A stretch of DNA of 64,000 nt from Chrysemys picta bellii (taxonomy: Eukaryota; Chordata; Testudines; Emydidae), in the NCBI RefSeq assembly GCF_011386835.1, contig NC_088809.1, positions 5,155,001-5,219,000 of the forward strand, given 5' to 3'. Shown one piece after another: positions 45,755 to 55,712 of the stretch. A program made the position numbers and the translations under genes. The stretch's first letter is position 1. Each line of letters opens with the position of its first letter. The notes under the pieces are model-generated. The model was not told the origin of the DNA and did not search any database. It saw nothing but the letters and a program-made list of their open reading frames with translations.

Positions 45755-46692
45755 CTAGTCCCTACCTGTCCTGGGGCACCACGCTGTGCCCCAGAAGTGG
45801 CTAGCAGGTCCGGCTCCTAGCTGGGGGGCCATGGGAGTCCATGTGCTGTCCCCATCCCAAGCACCGGCTCTGTGGCAAATGGGAGCTGGGGGGCGGTGCC
45901 TGCAGGTGAGAGCAGCAGGTGCTGTGAAACCTCCTGTCCCCCGTCCCCCCCGCAGGAGCTGGACCTGCTGGCTGCTTCCAGGGCACAGCGTGTTGCCCCG
46001 GGACAGGCAGGCAGCCTGCCTTAGCCCTGCTGTGTTGCTGACCAGGAGCCACCCCAAACCTGGAGCCCCCTCCTGCAGCCCAGCCCTAAGCCCCCCCAAA
46101 CCCAGAGCCCCCTTCTACAGCCGAGGCCACATCCCCAGCCCAGAGCCCCCTCCCACACTCTGAACCCCTTAACCCTAGCCCAGAGCCCTCACCCCCCCTG
46201 AACCCCAAACCCCTGCCTCAACCCACAGACCCTGCTCGCACTCCGCATCCCTCAGCCCCACTCCCGAGCCTGGAGCCCCCTCTCGTGCCCCAGCCTGGAG
46301 CCCCCTCCTGCACCCCAAACACCCCCAGCCCAGAGCCCTGAACCCTCCCACATTCCCAATCCCTCAGCCCCAGCCTGGAGCCCCCTCCTGCACCCCAAAT
46401 CCCTCATCCCCAGAGCCCGCATTCCCAGCTGAAGCCCTCACCCTTGCCCCAGTCAGGAGCCCCCTTCCCGCACCCTGATACCCTCATTTCTGGCCCCACC
46501 CCAGAGCTCACACCCCCATTTAGAGCTCTCACCCCCTCTCACACTCCTGCCCCTGCCCCAGTGAAAGTGAGTGAGGGTGGGGGAGAGCGAGCCACCGAGG
46601 CAGCGGGAATGTAGTAAGTTGGGGGGTCGGTGCCTCGGGAAAGGGGCGTGGCTCGGGTTTTCGGTTTTGTGTTAATAGAAGTTGGCAACCCT
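45755..46692. repeat. C-rich composite repeat (turtle type)
   Basis: A GC-rich head (45755-46050) is followed by degenerate units built on 'cagcctggagccccctcctg' and 'cccagagccc' (46050-46560), then 'gtgaaagtgagtgagggtgg' and an end at 'agttggcaaccct'. By memory this is one common turtle repeat with an internal minisatellite. The G-rich strand could form quadruplexes. Open frames in it are artefacts of skewed composition. Confidence 0.6.
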
Positions 46693-46913
46693 TCTCCCAT
46701 CTCCCAGTGTCTCACAGGCCCCTGCGTACCAGGGTCCCCAGCCTACACGGGCCCCCTAGGTACAGCCTGTCAGTGTCTCATGCCCCCCCGTTGGAGAGAG
46801 GCCGGGGCCGCCCCCCAGAAAGGGGCCTTACATGAAGGGAGGCCGCTCTGCTCCACTTCTCGTCCAGGCCCAGCGCCCCCGGGGCGAGGGAACAGGAAGT
46901 TGTGTCACCTCAC

Positions 46914-46990
46914 CTGAGACCCGCCTCCCGTTCGCACCAACGAGGCCGCCGCTACCTACCCACCACGCGCGAGCCTTAGGCGCTTCCGGC
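46914..46990 (-). other. PTRH2: PTRH2 non-coding exon 1 (approximate)
   Basis: On the - strand, GTCTCAG is followed by GTGAGG, a strong donor whose last exon base is 46914. It lies next to the GC-rich divergent promoter and pairs with the acceptor at 44332. The transcription start is not defined by sequence, so the upper bound is a guess. Confidence 0.5.
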
Positions 46991-47020
46991 CACTTTCCCC
47001 CTGCAGTCGTCGCCCGCCGA

Positions 47021-47028
47021 TGACGTCA
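47021..47028. promoter_or_regulatory. CRE palindrome TGACGTCA
   Basis: A perfect cAMP-response element in the middle of the divergent promoter. CREB/ATF proteins bind it. VMP1 is a stress- and autophagy-related gene, so ATF-type input is plausible but not shown. Confidence 0.65.
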
Positions 47029-47165
47029 CGCCCGCACGTCTCCATCGCAAATTATTTAATCCGGGATGTAGCACCTCTTTGGAACGTCATCAACGGCCAA
47101 CGGGAAGGAAAATGAAAAAAATAAAGAGGAGGAAAAAAAAATCGAGCCCGAATTTTCCGGCCTGA

Positions 47166-47235
47166 GCGGAAGTAATGTGAGAGCACAACTTCCGGGAGGC
47201 GCGCAGGAAGTGATGGACTCAGCGGTCACTTCCGG
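47166..47235. promoter_or_regulatory. Cluster of four ETS-type motifs upstream of VMP1 exon 1
   Basis: GCGGAAGT (47166), ACTTCCGG (47188), CAGGAAGTG (47204) and CACTTCCGG (47227) lie in both orientations within 70 bp. GABP/ELK-type factors bind such sites in TATA-less promoters. They lie just before or within the VMP1 start region. Confidence 0.6.
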
Positions 47236-47239
47236 TAGG

Positions 47240-47337
47240 TGGAGTGGGCGAGAATTGCCCGCCTCCCCCAGTTCTGTGTTGGCTCGCGCCCAGCAGGAGC
47301 CGGAGACGCCGGGTGGAGAAGCCGCAGCTGGAGCAGG
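47240..47337 (+). other. VMP1: VMP1 non-coding exon 1 (5' end approximate)
   Basis: GC-rich sequence ending GAGCAGG before the donor GTGAGT at 47338. It is the only strong + strand donor next to the promoter, and mammalian VMP1 also has a non-coding exon 1. The transcription start is not visible; the lower bound is a guess. Confidence 0.55.
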
Positions 47338-47829
47338 GTGAGTGCGGGCCCCCGGAGCAGAGATCCCCCCCGCAATAAGACTCCTCCCGCGTGTCCTGCC
47401 TCAGCCGCGGCGTCCCCCGGCTCCGAGCCTGCAGCGGGGACCCCTCATGCCCTGCCCCGTTCCCTGAGGCAGGAGGATCCCCCCCCCGCCCCGGGGCCGG
47501 CCCTTCTTCCTACGGGGGTCACCCTGGAGCAGGGAGCCTTCCTCGGCTCCTCTCCCCCCTGTCCCATCACTGAGCATCTCCAGGAGGGAGCCTCATGGGC
47601 GGGGAGCGGGGGGCAGGTAACCCTGCCAGGCGAGCCGAGCCCATGTGCTGTTTTCCCAGCAGACTCCTATGTGATCGTGTGACACTTTATCTGCAAGCCA
47701 AATCCGGTCAGCCCGGCAGGAGGCTGTGGTGAGGACTGGAAACTGGCTCATAGCCCGTGAACAGAGAGCGATGCTCAACGGCAGTCTGTGGAGCCAGGGC
47801 AGGTGTGTGTGTGTATGTGCTGTATTAGG

Positions 47830-48545
47830 TCTGTCCTTCACTAACGTCTTCGTTAATAACTTGGCAGGAGCGAAGGGTCCACTCATGAAATTTGCAGCTA
47901 CTACTACATTGAGAGGCTAGAGAAGTATTAAAGAGGATCTGGATACGTAGGCAAGAAATAACAGCAAAAGAGGCTTCTGCTTGGAATTGAGGGGAAGGAA
48001 AGTACCTGTCAGTGTGAACATTCAATGGGTGGTAGAAACCTGAAGAAAGACTAAGGGGGAGAGTGAACTGCAAACTAGAGATCAGTTTGCAGTGACATAT
48101 GACAGCCAAAACAGGACATCATAGTACTAGGCTGCACGGGCATAATATCATAGTGCAGTGAGCAGGGAGGCTCCATATGGCTCTTGTGTGATGGCTGCTG
48201 TGCTAATGGCTAGTTATGTTACCAGAGAGAGTGGAAAATTTCAGGGCGCTCTAAGAAGAGCAACAAAAATGATTGAGGCTGTAGGGATTGACTCATAAGG
48301 AAAAAATTAAGAGCTAATTCTTCATAGCTTGACTAAGAGATGACTAAGGTTAGGGACATAACAGCCTATGAATATTTAAAGAGTGCCACATTGGGAGTAT
48401 GACTAGAAGCAATGGGAGAAAAAAATAGGTTGAAATACAGTGAAAACTCCCTGCTAGTGAGCTGTGTTGCTGTGGAACAGTCCACCAGCAGACATGGGAG
48501 TCCCATTGCTTACGACATTTCAAACCAGATTGGACAGAACTCTGG
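47830..48545 (+). mobile_element. Degenerate CR1-like LINE, 3' part
   Basis: 'atgaaatttgcagct', 'ggatctggatac', 'agaagagcaacaaaaatgat', 'tatgaatatttaaagag' and 'gaagcaatgggagaaa' occur in the order found at the end of CR1 ORF2 and its 3' UTR. Frames are broken throughout. Confidence 0.6.
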
Positions 48546-48841
48546 AAATTGTAGAAAAGAGAATCCTTGTATTGGCCCCAGGGGGACTGACTGATGACAC
48601 AATAAGTAATTTCTCTTTCTAGCTGTTAAGAGTCTCTGTTCCCTAACTACCCCTTCACCGGGGATTCGCCTTCCTCACCCTCCAGCAGCAACATTACCCA
48701 CAGCACCATCTTCAGCAGTAAATGCCACCCTACCTATTGCGCCCAGGTTATTGTCTATTCCCTTTGGCTAGTGACCAGTGTTGGGCTTGTATTTTGGACC
48801 CAGACTCTTCACTCTCATTCTCTCACCAGAGCCAATGTCAT

Positions 48842-48940
48842 TTAGTGATTATGGCAGGGTATTGGGCATTAGGACTCCTGCATTATTTTCCAGCTCTGCC
48901 ACTGACAGTTTGTGTGACTTTAGACAAGTTGCCTGATTTT
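48842..48940 (+). repeat. MIR-like SINE fragment
   Basis: 'aggactcctgcattattttc', 'cagctctgccactgacag' and 'gtgtgactttagacaagttg' follow the MIR-type SINE order. Confidence 0.65.
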
Positions 48941-49040
48941 GACAAAAAGTAGTCTGTATGATTACTTTGGCAGCGACTACTGTTTGCCTGTGAAAAGGAG
49001 CAATTGTGAGCACAAACTGCCAGTTATCTGATCTGTACTA

Positions 49041-49101
49041 TCCTTGATTTACAGACAGGGGAAACTGAGCTTCGGTAAGAGGTGTCACAGTGAGAGAACT
49101 G
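49041..49101 (+). repeat. MIR-like fragment
   Basis: 'acagacaggggaaactgagc' with a following 'tcacagtgagagaact' fits the MIR core. Possibly a piece of the preceding copy. Confidence 0.45.
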
Positions 49102-49968
49102 GAAATACCACCGTCATATACAGTATATTGTACATGCAGTTCTTTTTCAGAATCTAGTTATCTTCTGTGCCTCAGTAGGCTAATCTATAATCTAAGAAAA
49201 TAACACTTGCTTATCAAATGGGTTTGCTGGTTTAATTAACTTTAGTAATGTGCTCTGAGCATCTTGGAGGGAAGGTAGTGCAAAGGAACAAAGTAATATT
49301 ACTTAAATTGTATTAAGCCCATCTAGGCATTTGCTCTTTGCCTTTACTTTCTCCTTTGGGCTTTTGATCATCTAAAATCATTACAGTCTTGATGGTGTGA
49401 TTCCACACTCTGCAAGACTGTGAAATGTTAATAAGTCCTGTTAGGGGTTATAAACCTTCATCCTGTCACAACGGTCACAAAGTAAATGTCAGATCTTTCT
49501 GATGCATGAATTTGCCCCACTGGAAAAATTCACATTAATGGCAGTCCTGTCCCTTTCAACATCATGTTGCTTTTGCTGCTTGAGAATATTTTTTTTTCCC
49601 ATGATAATCATTGTAACTGTTGGTTATGTAATTACTTCAGCTAACTTTTAGAGGATACAGAGTTTGGAAAAACATGTTGTGCAATCGGAAATGTCATCTT
49701 CTCTCAGGACCATCTATTAATTTGGACTGAGCTTTGTATTCTCCTTTTAGCAGTTGAAGTTGGCAGTTCTGCGCATTGTCTGCGAGCAGGGTTAGGAGCA
49801 GGAGAGTCAGTCTCCAGTTCTTAAATGGGGAATGGCAGTGGGAAAGGAGAGCAGATGGAAAGAAAGTACTGACCTCTTAACTACTGACACTTCCATAATT
49901 AAATCCTGTACTGACAAACTTTTTTTTTCTGCTGTGGGATACTTCCTGTATTTAAAAAAAAAAAAAAG

Positions 49969-50052
49969 AACAGGAGTACTTGTGGCACCTTAGAGACTAA
50001 GAAATGTATTAGAGCATAAGTTTTCGTGGGCTACTGCCCACTTCTTCATCTT
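49969..50052 (-). mobile_element. Penelope-like element 3' end
   Basis: Reverse complement of the 14151-14225 arm with about 10% divergence, next to an A tract on its + strand left side. It retains the stem II hairpin and GAAA of the hammerhead-like core. Confidence 0.65.
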
Positions 50053-51150
50053 AATCACAGTTTTTAATCAGATCTCCCAAACGCTTAATACTGTTGAAAA
50101 AGAGTAGCAGATAATTATTGAATATTTATGGCTCAGTTTACATGGCTTTAATGTGTATAGGAAAAATAGCACATTGTGGAAAGTGCTTGTAAAAATATAT
50201 ATTGTTGTGTTTAGAGACTTAACATCTTGCTGCCTCTAGTAAACAGATGTTTTTCTTGCTTTCCGGGTTAACCCATTCTCTACTTCAATTCAGACCAAAC
50301 CTGCTATTTGGCTTTATTTTAGACCTGTATTAACAGTAGTGCTGGACTGGAAGAAGCCAACCTTGGTGTTACTACCCCTGTTCACCTGGGAAATGATTGC
50401 AGTTTATCTTCCATCATTCAGGGAACTGAGATTTGGAATTGGCTTCTCAGTTCTTGTCCCCAGATTGTCAGCCTCCCAGTGAGTGTGGTATGAGTGGCCA
50501 TATCTTTTGGTATATGGATGTGACAGGAGACAACTTGTTACCTGGGAGGTAAAATTCTAATTTTTTCTGCAACCCGAGGATAAATATTTCTGTTGAGTCA
50601 GGTCCCAGTGTTAGCTGGCTAGACTTTGGGTGTTTCAGGGATGTGAAGGGCATGCCTTTCATGTTGTCTGACTCATTCTTCAGTAGCAGCAGCTCTAGTA
50701 TAACTATTATTTTTTTCCTAATTAAATTAATTTCTTAGCATCCCCTGCTGAAGAACCCTCTTCAAGGGATACTGTTCCCCTACTGGGAGGGCCAGAATTC
50801 ATGTGTGTGACACAACTGGTGTTGCTGGGATACTGCTGTCCAGTCATGTACGTCCTAGTTACAGATGCTCATGTTTTGAAAGATGTAGTTTGGTGTGTGG
50901 GAATCATGCAGAGCAGGTGAATGGAGAGACAAAGTCCCCAGTGGCAGCTGTAGAGTATTGCAGTCAGTGTTTCCAATTAAGTCCACTAGGAACCTCTTTT
51001 CTCCCTTTCAGATTTGAATAACCAGGGTATGTGGCTCCACATACAGAACAGGCACTTCTTAATTTTAATGACCAGGCAGGCTTGGGCATCCACTTCCTGG
51101 GACCAAGTGTCATCCTCTGATTAGAAAACAGGGTAGAGTCAAATCAGCTA

Positions 51151-51338
51151 CACCTCTACCCAGATATAACGCGACCCGATATAACACAAATTCGGATATA
51201 ACGCGTAAAGCAGCGCTCCGGAGGGGCGGGACTGCGCACTCCGGTGGATCAAAGCAAGTTCAATATAACGTGGTTTCACCTGTAACGCGGTAAGATTTTT
51301 TTGGCTCCCGAGGACAGCGTTATATCGGGGTAGAGGTG
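51151..51338 (+). mobile_element. Mariner-type MITE with TA target duplication
   Basis: A 188-bp non-coding element with 22-bp terminal inverted repeats (one mismatch), flanked by TA at 51149-51150 and 51339-51340. This is the hallmark of Tc1/mariner transposons. Confidence 0.85.
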
Positions 51339-54052
51339 TATAAAAACCTTCTGCTCCACCAGCCAGTGGTTGGGGTCAGAGGTTGTGAAGCTCAAGGCTG
51401 CTATTGTGCCAGGACTACAGTGTTGCCCATTCACTCTAACTGTAACCTTGCTGTCTGTTTGCTCACCCACAGTTAATTCCCACTGACATTCCCTTTTGGC
51501 ACTAAACTTGTTTCTACCTTGTGACCATCTCATTTCCTGCCTCTGTTTGTATTATAAGTCTATGGAAGCTGGTGATAGTCTGCTTGGCTGCTGTAGTCTA
51601 AACTTTTCTAATGCATTGTTGAATATTGTGTTAGAGCTGTGTTAAAAGCACTAACGTTTGCAGGTGGCCCTGCATGAACTGCTTTGTGCTTCTTAACATT
51701 GGGGTTAGGTAAAGCGATGTACCCGTTTAACCACTTAAAAATGGGGTTATGTTCTTTTTTGAAGATTTCTCTCTAGTCTGTCATGTCTTGCTCAGAATCC
51801 ATTGTTTGTCCTCATATCAGTCTTTTCAGATCATTAATTCTGCCGAAGGGGCCGTTCAAACCTTGCCCCAGTTGGTCTGTATGGATAAGTGAAACTGTGA
51901 CCCTTAGTCCAGTCTGTCCTCCTGAGTTACAGAGCGTCCTCATGGCATTGATTGGATGTTGTGTGTAATACTTACCACTTAGTCACTGTTTATTAGGTAC
52001 AGTAGTATTTCACAGTGCTTTCCAGACACTAGCTTAATGTGGTAGAGGAAGAGCTTATTGTCTTAGTGTGTTCTGGTTCAAAATCAGCCGGGGTGTAACA
52101 GTTTTTCCAGTGATATTTTGATATGTAACAGGCTTAAAGAAGCATGTTCTGGTCACATTGTTAAAGCACAGGGTATTGGAGTTGTACAGGAACTTGGCTG
52201 TAATACTTATTATGAGGTCTTTGAGGATCCCCTCACATCTCCCTTCCTAGGGGCATACATCACCCTCTCTCTTTGGAGGGTTAGAAGTGGTTTCGTCTGC
52301 AACCTATCAGTGCCATTCAGAGCACTGTCTGTGTCAGCCCAGAGGAGTTCATTAAAAAGTAATTCAGGGAACTGGCTCTCTGCTTCATGATCCACCCCTA
52401 GGTTAGGCATGTTGTCTCCTGTCAGCTTACAGAGTGAGGACTCTGACCTGTGATCTCTGTCGTGGCAGCATGCGGTGGTGCAGCTCTAGATGCTGGGCCA
52501 GCCAATTCACTTGCTGCGTGGAAAAACATGGATGGCAAAAACTCAACCTGAAGCACTTTGAAAGGGAGTAAGAATTCATTCTTTTGTGAGGAGGAAGTGA
52601 GCCTGGCTATAAAAATGCAACTTTTAAAATCTCAGCTGAAAAAGGTGAATAAAATGGGTTTATGTTCTGAGTGTGTTGAGTTCCTGTCTGCTCCTTAACA
52701 TGGAGTAAAGCCAAGTTCTTGCTTTTATAATGGAAGAATTAAATTAAGCCTCCTTATTTGCATTTTTTCCATTCTGAAATTCACTAGGAAAATGCGAAAT
52801 TACAAAACTGTGAGGATACTGGTTATAAAGTGATGTCTGTTCCCAGTTTGGAAAATGGTACAGAATTCATTGATACTAACATTCCCTTTAATTATTCTAA
52901 ATCAATTACTTTTAAAATTGTTTTTAAAGGAAATAACTTTTTAAAAACGACTTCTGGGTGTTTTAGAGAAGGACAGGCAGAGTTTGCCCAAATAAGCACC
53001 ACTGAAGAGAACTTGTACAGCCTCAGTGGCTTGCGTTTTGGCTATTAATATTTATACAATATAGATAAAAAGGACTAATGCAAATATGCATCACTCAGGT
53101 ACTCACATTGTTCCTGATCTTCCATTTGGAGCTGCACAGATAGACCATTTTAACCCAGGCAGAGCCTTGTTGAAGTCAGTGAGGCTCCTCACCGGCACAA
53201 ATGTTCAGTCCATGTGGATCTGATTGCAGGATCAGAGTTTTTAATAACTTGAAAAGAGAAATGTGAGGCATCCACTAAAATTGGAGGGCTATGAGCACTT
53301 CGGATTAATTCTTTTTAAAAGGCATCCCAAAGTCTTGTTGAAAAGATGAAAATGTTAGCTGTTGGGGGTTTTTTTAGATGACTTTTTTAGATGACTAGAA
53401 ATTGGAAAGTAGGTCTGGTGAACAGAGGCATGACCCATTAAATGTAAGCCTGTGGTCTTTAAATTACTTGTCCTTTCCTTTGTGGGATTAAACAGTTTTA
53501 GCTGGAAGAGCATTTTAGTACTGGAATATATGCACTCATATCAAAGTAACCTATTATAGATAGATCTATGGAGATTTTGAATGCCTTTAAGATGTGTCCT
53601 AATTTTTTATTTTAATTGAATGCCCCCCTTGAGTTTTCAAGGATTAAAACATTTCTAGTTGTTACTTTTTATATTTTCTGTGGGCTTTTGGGAGAGTTAT
53701 TAACGGTCAGATTATGAATTGTGTCAGTTTTATATCATGTGATGAGCTGACAATATCTTCCTCTATAGGGAGCAGAAGATCTGGGAGAAGAGCACTTACT
53801 TTGGTCTTGAATGTCTGCCGAGCTGACAAGATAGTAGACTGTCCCATTGGCTTAATACACAGAAGAGGAGGAAAACATCTGAAATACTGTACAGGAAGCT
53901 AAAAGGTATATTAATGTTTCATTTGCAGGCTGGTTTTTGTTCTTTACTGGCAGAAATTCATTCATGAACAGATAATTCGTGACTATCTAGTGGAGGAAAG
54001 TGTGTCCTTATTTTGATAAGAACCAAGGCATTGTCAATCTAACCTTCATTAG

Positions 54053-54316
54053 GGGCTTGTCCACACATACAATTCTGCAGCAGTGCATCTGTCCCGCTCA
54101 GTGAAGACGCTGATGGGAAGAGTTCTCCCTTCGGTGTAGGCACTCCATCTCCCCGAGAGGTGGTAGCTGTGTGGAGGGGAGAAGCCCTCCTGTTGACATA
54201 GTGCTGTATATACCAGGAATTAGGTCGATATAACTACGTTGCTCCGGAGTGTGGATTTTCCCCACCTCAGAGTGACATAGTTATATGGACATGAGTTGGC
54301 AGTGTAGACCAAGCCT
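54053..54316 (+). mobile_element. hAT-like non-autonomous DNA transposon
   Basis: Ends 'ggggcttgtccacac' and, inverted, 'aggcttggtctacac'. The interior 'ctccccgagaggtggtagct' and 'aggtcgatataactacg' matches a common turtle element. I could not see a clean target duplication. Confidence 0.5.
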
Positions 54317-54847
54317 ACATTGTTGCCTCTGGATTAGTAACGAGTATGGGAGTGGTGGAGAGAGGCAATTAAATCTAAAGTAAAAAGAAACCTTTGTTTT
54401 AGATCACTGTCTCTGCTCTCCTCGGTGTGTCTGTGTCCCAGGCTCTGTTGTATTTACTTTACTGTGGAAAGAATGGACTTTAATGTTTAATTGGTCATTT
54501 GGTGTTGTAAAAAGGGAAATGTTAGCCCTTAGTGGACAGAGAAACTCGCAACTGGTCATTTGTTAAGTGCCTTCCGACTATTTTGTGTTCTATGAGCAGG
54601 ATTTTAGTGGCCTGTCATGCTTGAGAACTGCAGTAAGTTATGTTAGGCAGTGTTATGAAGATGAGTCAGAACTGGATGGCTATCTTTTAGTGAAGATGTT
54701 TCTTTCAAGGGACCTTGTCAAGTTGATGCTAATAGCATTTGCCTTTAGGGTTGTTTCACATCTGTTCCAAAACAGTGTCAAATCTCTGTAGACTTCTAGT
54801 GGCTACAGTCTAGTTCTCCTGTGATAAATCACATTGTTCATGTTTAA

Positions 54848-55350
54848 GGCTGCGATTCTTTCACAGAGGTCACGGAAGTCATGGATTCCATGACCTCCAT
54901 GACTTCCGCAGTGGCTGGTGTGGCTGACTTCAGGGTTGCCAGAGCAGCTGGGCCATCTGCTCGGGTGCCCCATGGCTAGCCGCACTGGCCGCTGCTGGAG
55001 CAACCCCAGAGCCAGCTGCACCAGCTGCTGCTTGGAAGGCCCCAGGCAGCTGGTCCCGGGGACTGCAGGAATAGCGTCCGGTGTGGCTGGCTCTGGGGAG
55101 TGCCCTGGGGACCGCTCGAGCAGCAGCAGTCCCAGGGCGTCTGGAGGCCGTCCGGAGAGCAATCCCTGGGACCAGCAGCTGGGGGGCAGTAAACCCCAGC
55201 ACAGGCCCCCCCAGATCAGCGGGTCACCAGAAATAGAGATTTAGTCATGGGTATTTTTGGTAGAAGTCATGGACAGGTTATGGGTAGTGAATTTTTATTT
55301 ATTGCCTGTGACCTGTCCATGACTTTTACCAAAAATACCCATGACTAAAC
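54848..55350. mobile_element. GC-rich element with a palindromic 3' part
   Basis: Starts 'ggctgcgattctttcac', has a GC-rich middle, and ends in two 37-base arms (55242-55278 and 55311-55347) that are reverse complements with one mismatch. It resembles a turtle repeat by memory. Open frames of 90-119 codons here are composition artefacts. Confidence 0.5.
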
Positions 55351-55524
55351 CTTAGCCTTATTCAGGTTTTGTCACGTCTGTAGAGTTATTTCTATTATAA
55401 GTGGAAGAGCAGGGGGATTTTTGTGTCTTTTAAAAACGTGTCTAAAATTGTAGTTTTACATCACGTAGCTTTTCTCACATTGGTCTAGTTACTTGCAGTT
55501 TAAATTTACACTTAATATTTGTGT

Positions 55525-55712
55525 GATGGTAACGCCCGCTGTACACACATCCTACAGTGACAGAAGGGGTTTTTCCATCACTGTAGCAAATTCATCCCCT
55601 CGAGAGGCAGTAGCTAGGTCAATGAAGAATTCTTTACAGGGGTTAGGTCGACTTAACTAACCCTGAGTGAGGTAGCTAGGTTGACCTAAGTTTTAGGTGT
55701 AGACCAGGCCGA
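55525..55712 (+). mobile_element. hAT-like element, second copy
   Basis: 'cccctcgagaggcagtagct', 'ggttaggtcgacttaacta' and the end 'aggtgtagaccaggcc' match 54053-54316 in layout. The left end is worn. Confidence 0.5.

Larger units (their letters stand above)
44332..46913 (-). other. PTRH2: PTRH2 intron 1
   Basis: A 2.6-kb intron with a MIR-like fragment (about 44415-44470), the tRNA-derived SINE (45240-45424) and the C-rich composite repeat (45755-46692). The 77- to 125-codon open frames within it lie in repeats and are not genes. Confidence 0.6.
46921..47240. promoter_or_regulatory. Divergent PTRH2/VMP1 promoter (GC-rich)
   Basis: The outward-facing first-exon donors of PTRH2 (46914, - strand) and VMP1 (47337, + strand) are only about 420 bp apart. 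The stretch is GC- and CpG-rich against an AT-rich background. It lacks an obvious TATA box and holds a CRE palindrome and several ETS motifs, typical of a shared housekeeping promoter. Confidence 0.7.

Noticed and set aside
45755..46163. Overlapping open frames of 83-125 codons on both strands
   Set aside because: They lie in the C-rich composite repeat. Frames open on both strands at once indicate composition bias, not coding.
47239..47682. 147-codon open frame beginning in VMP1 exon 1
   Set aside because: It reads straight through the GTGAGT donor into GC-rich intron and matches no VMP1 sequence. VMP1 starts at 60046.
54803..55244. Open frames of 90-119 codons on both strands
   Set aside because: They are inside the palindromic GC-rich element. 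No family resemblance and no splice context.
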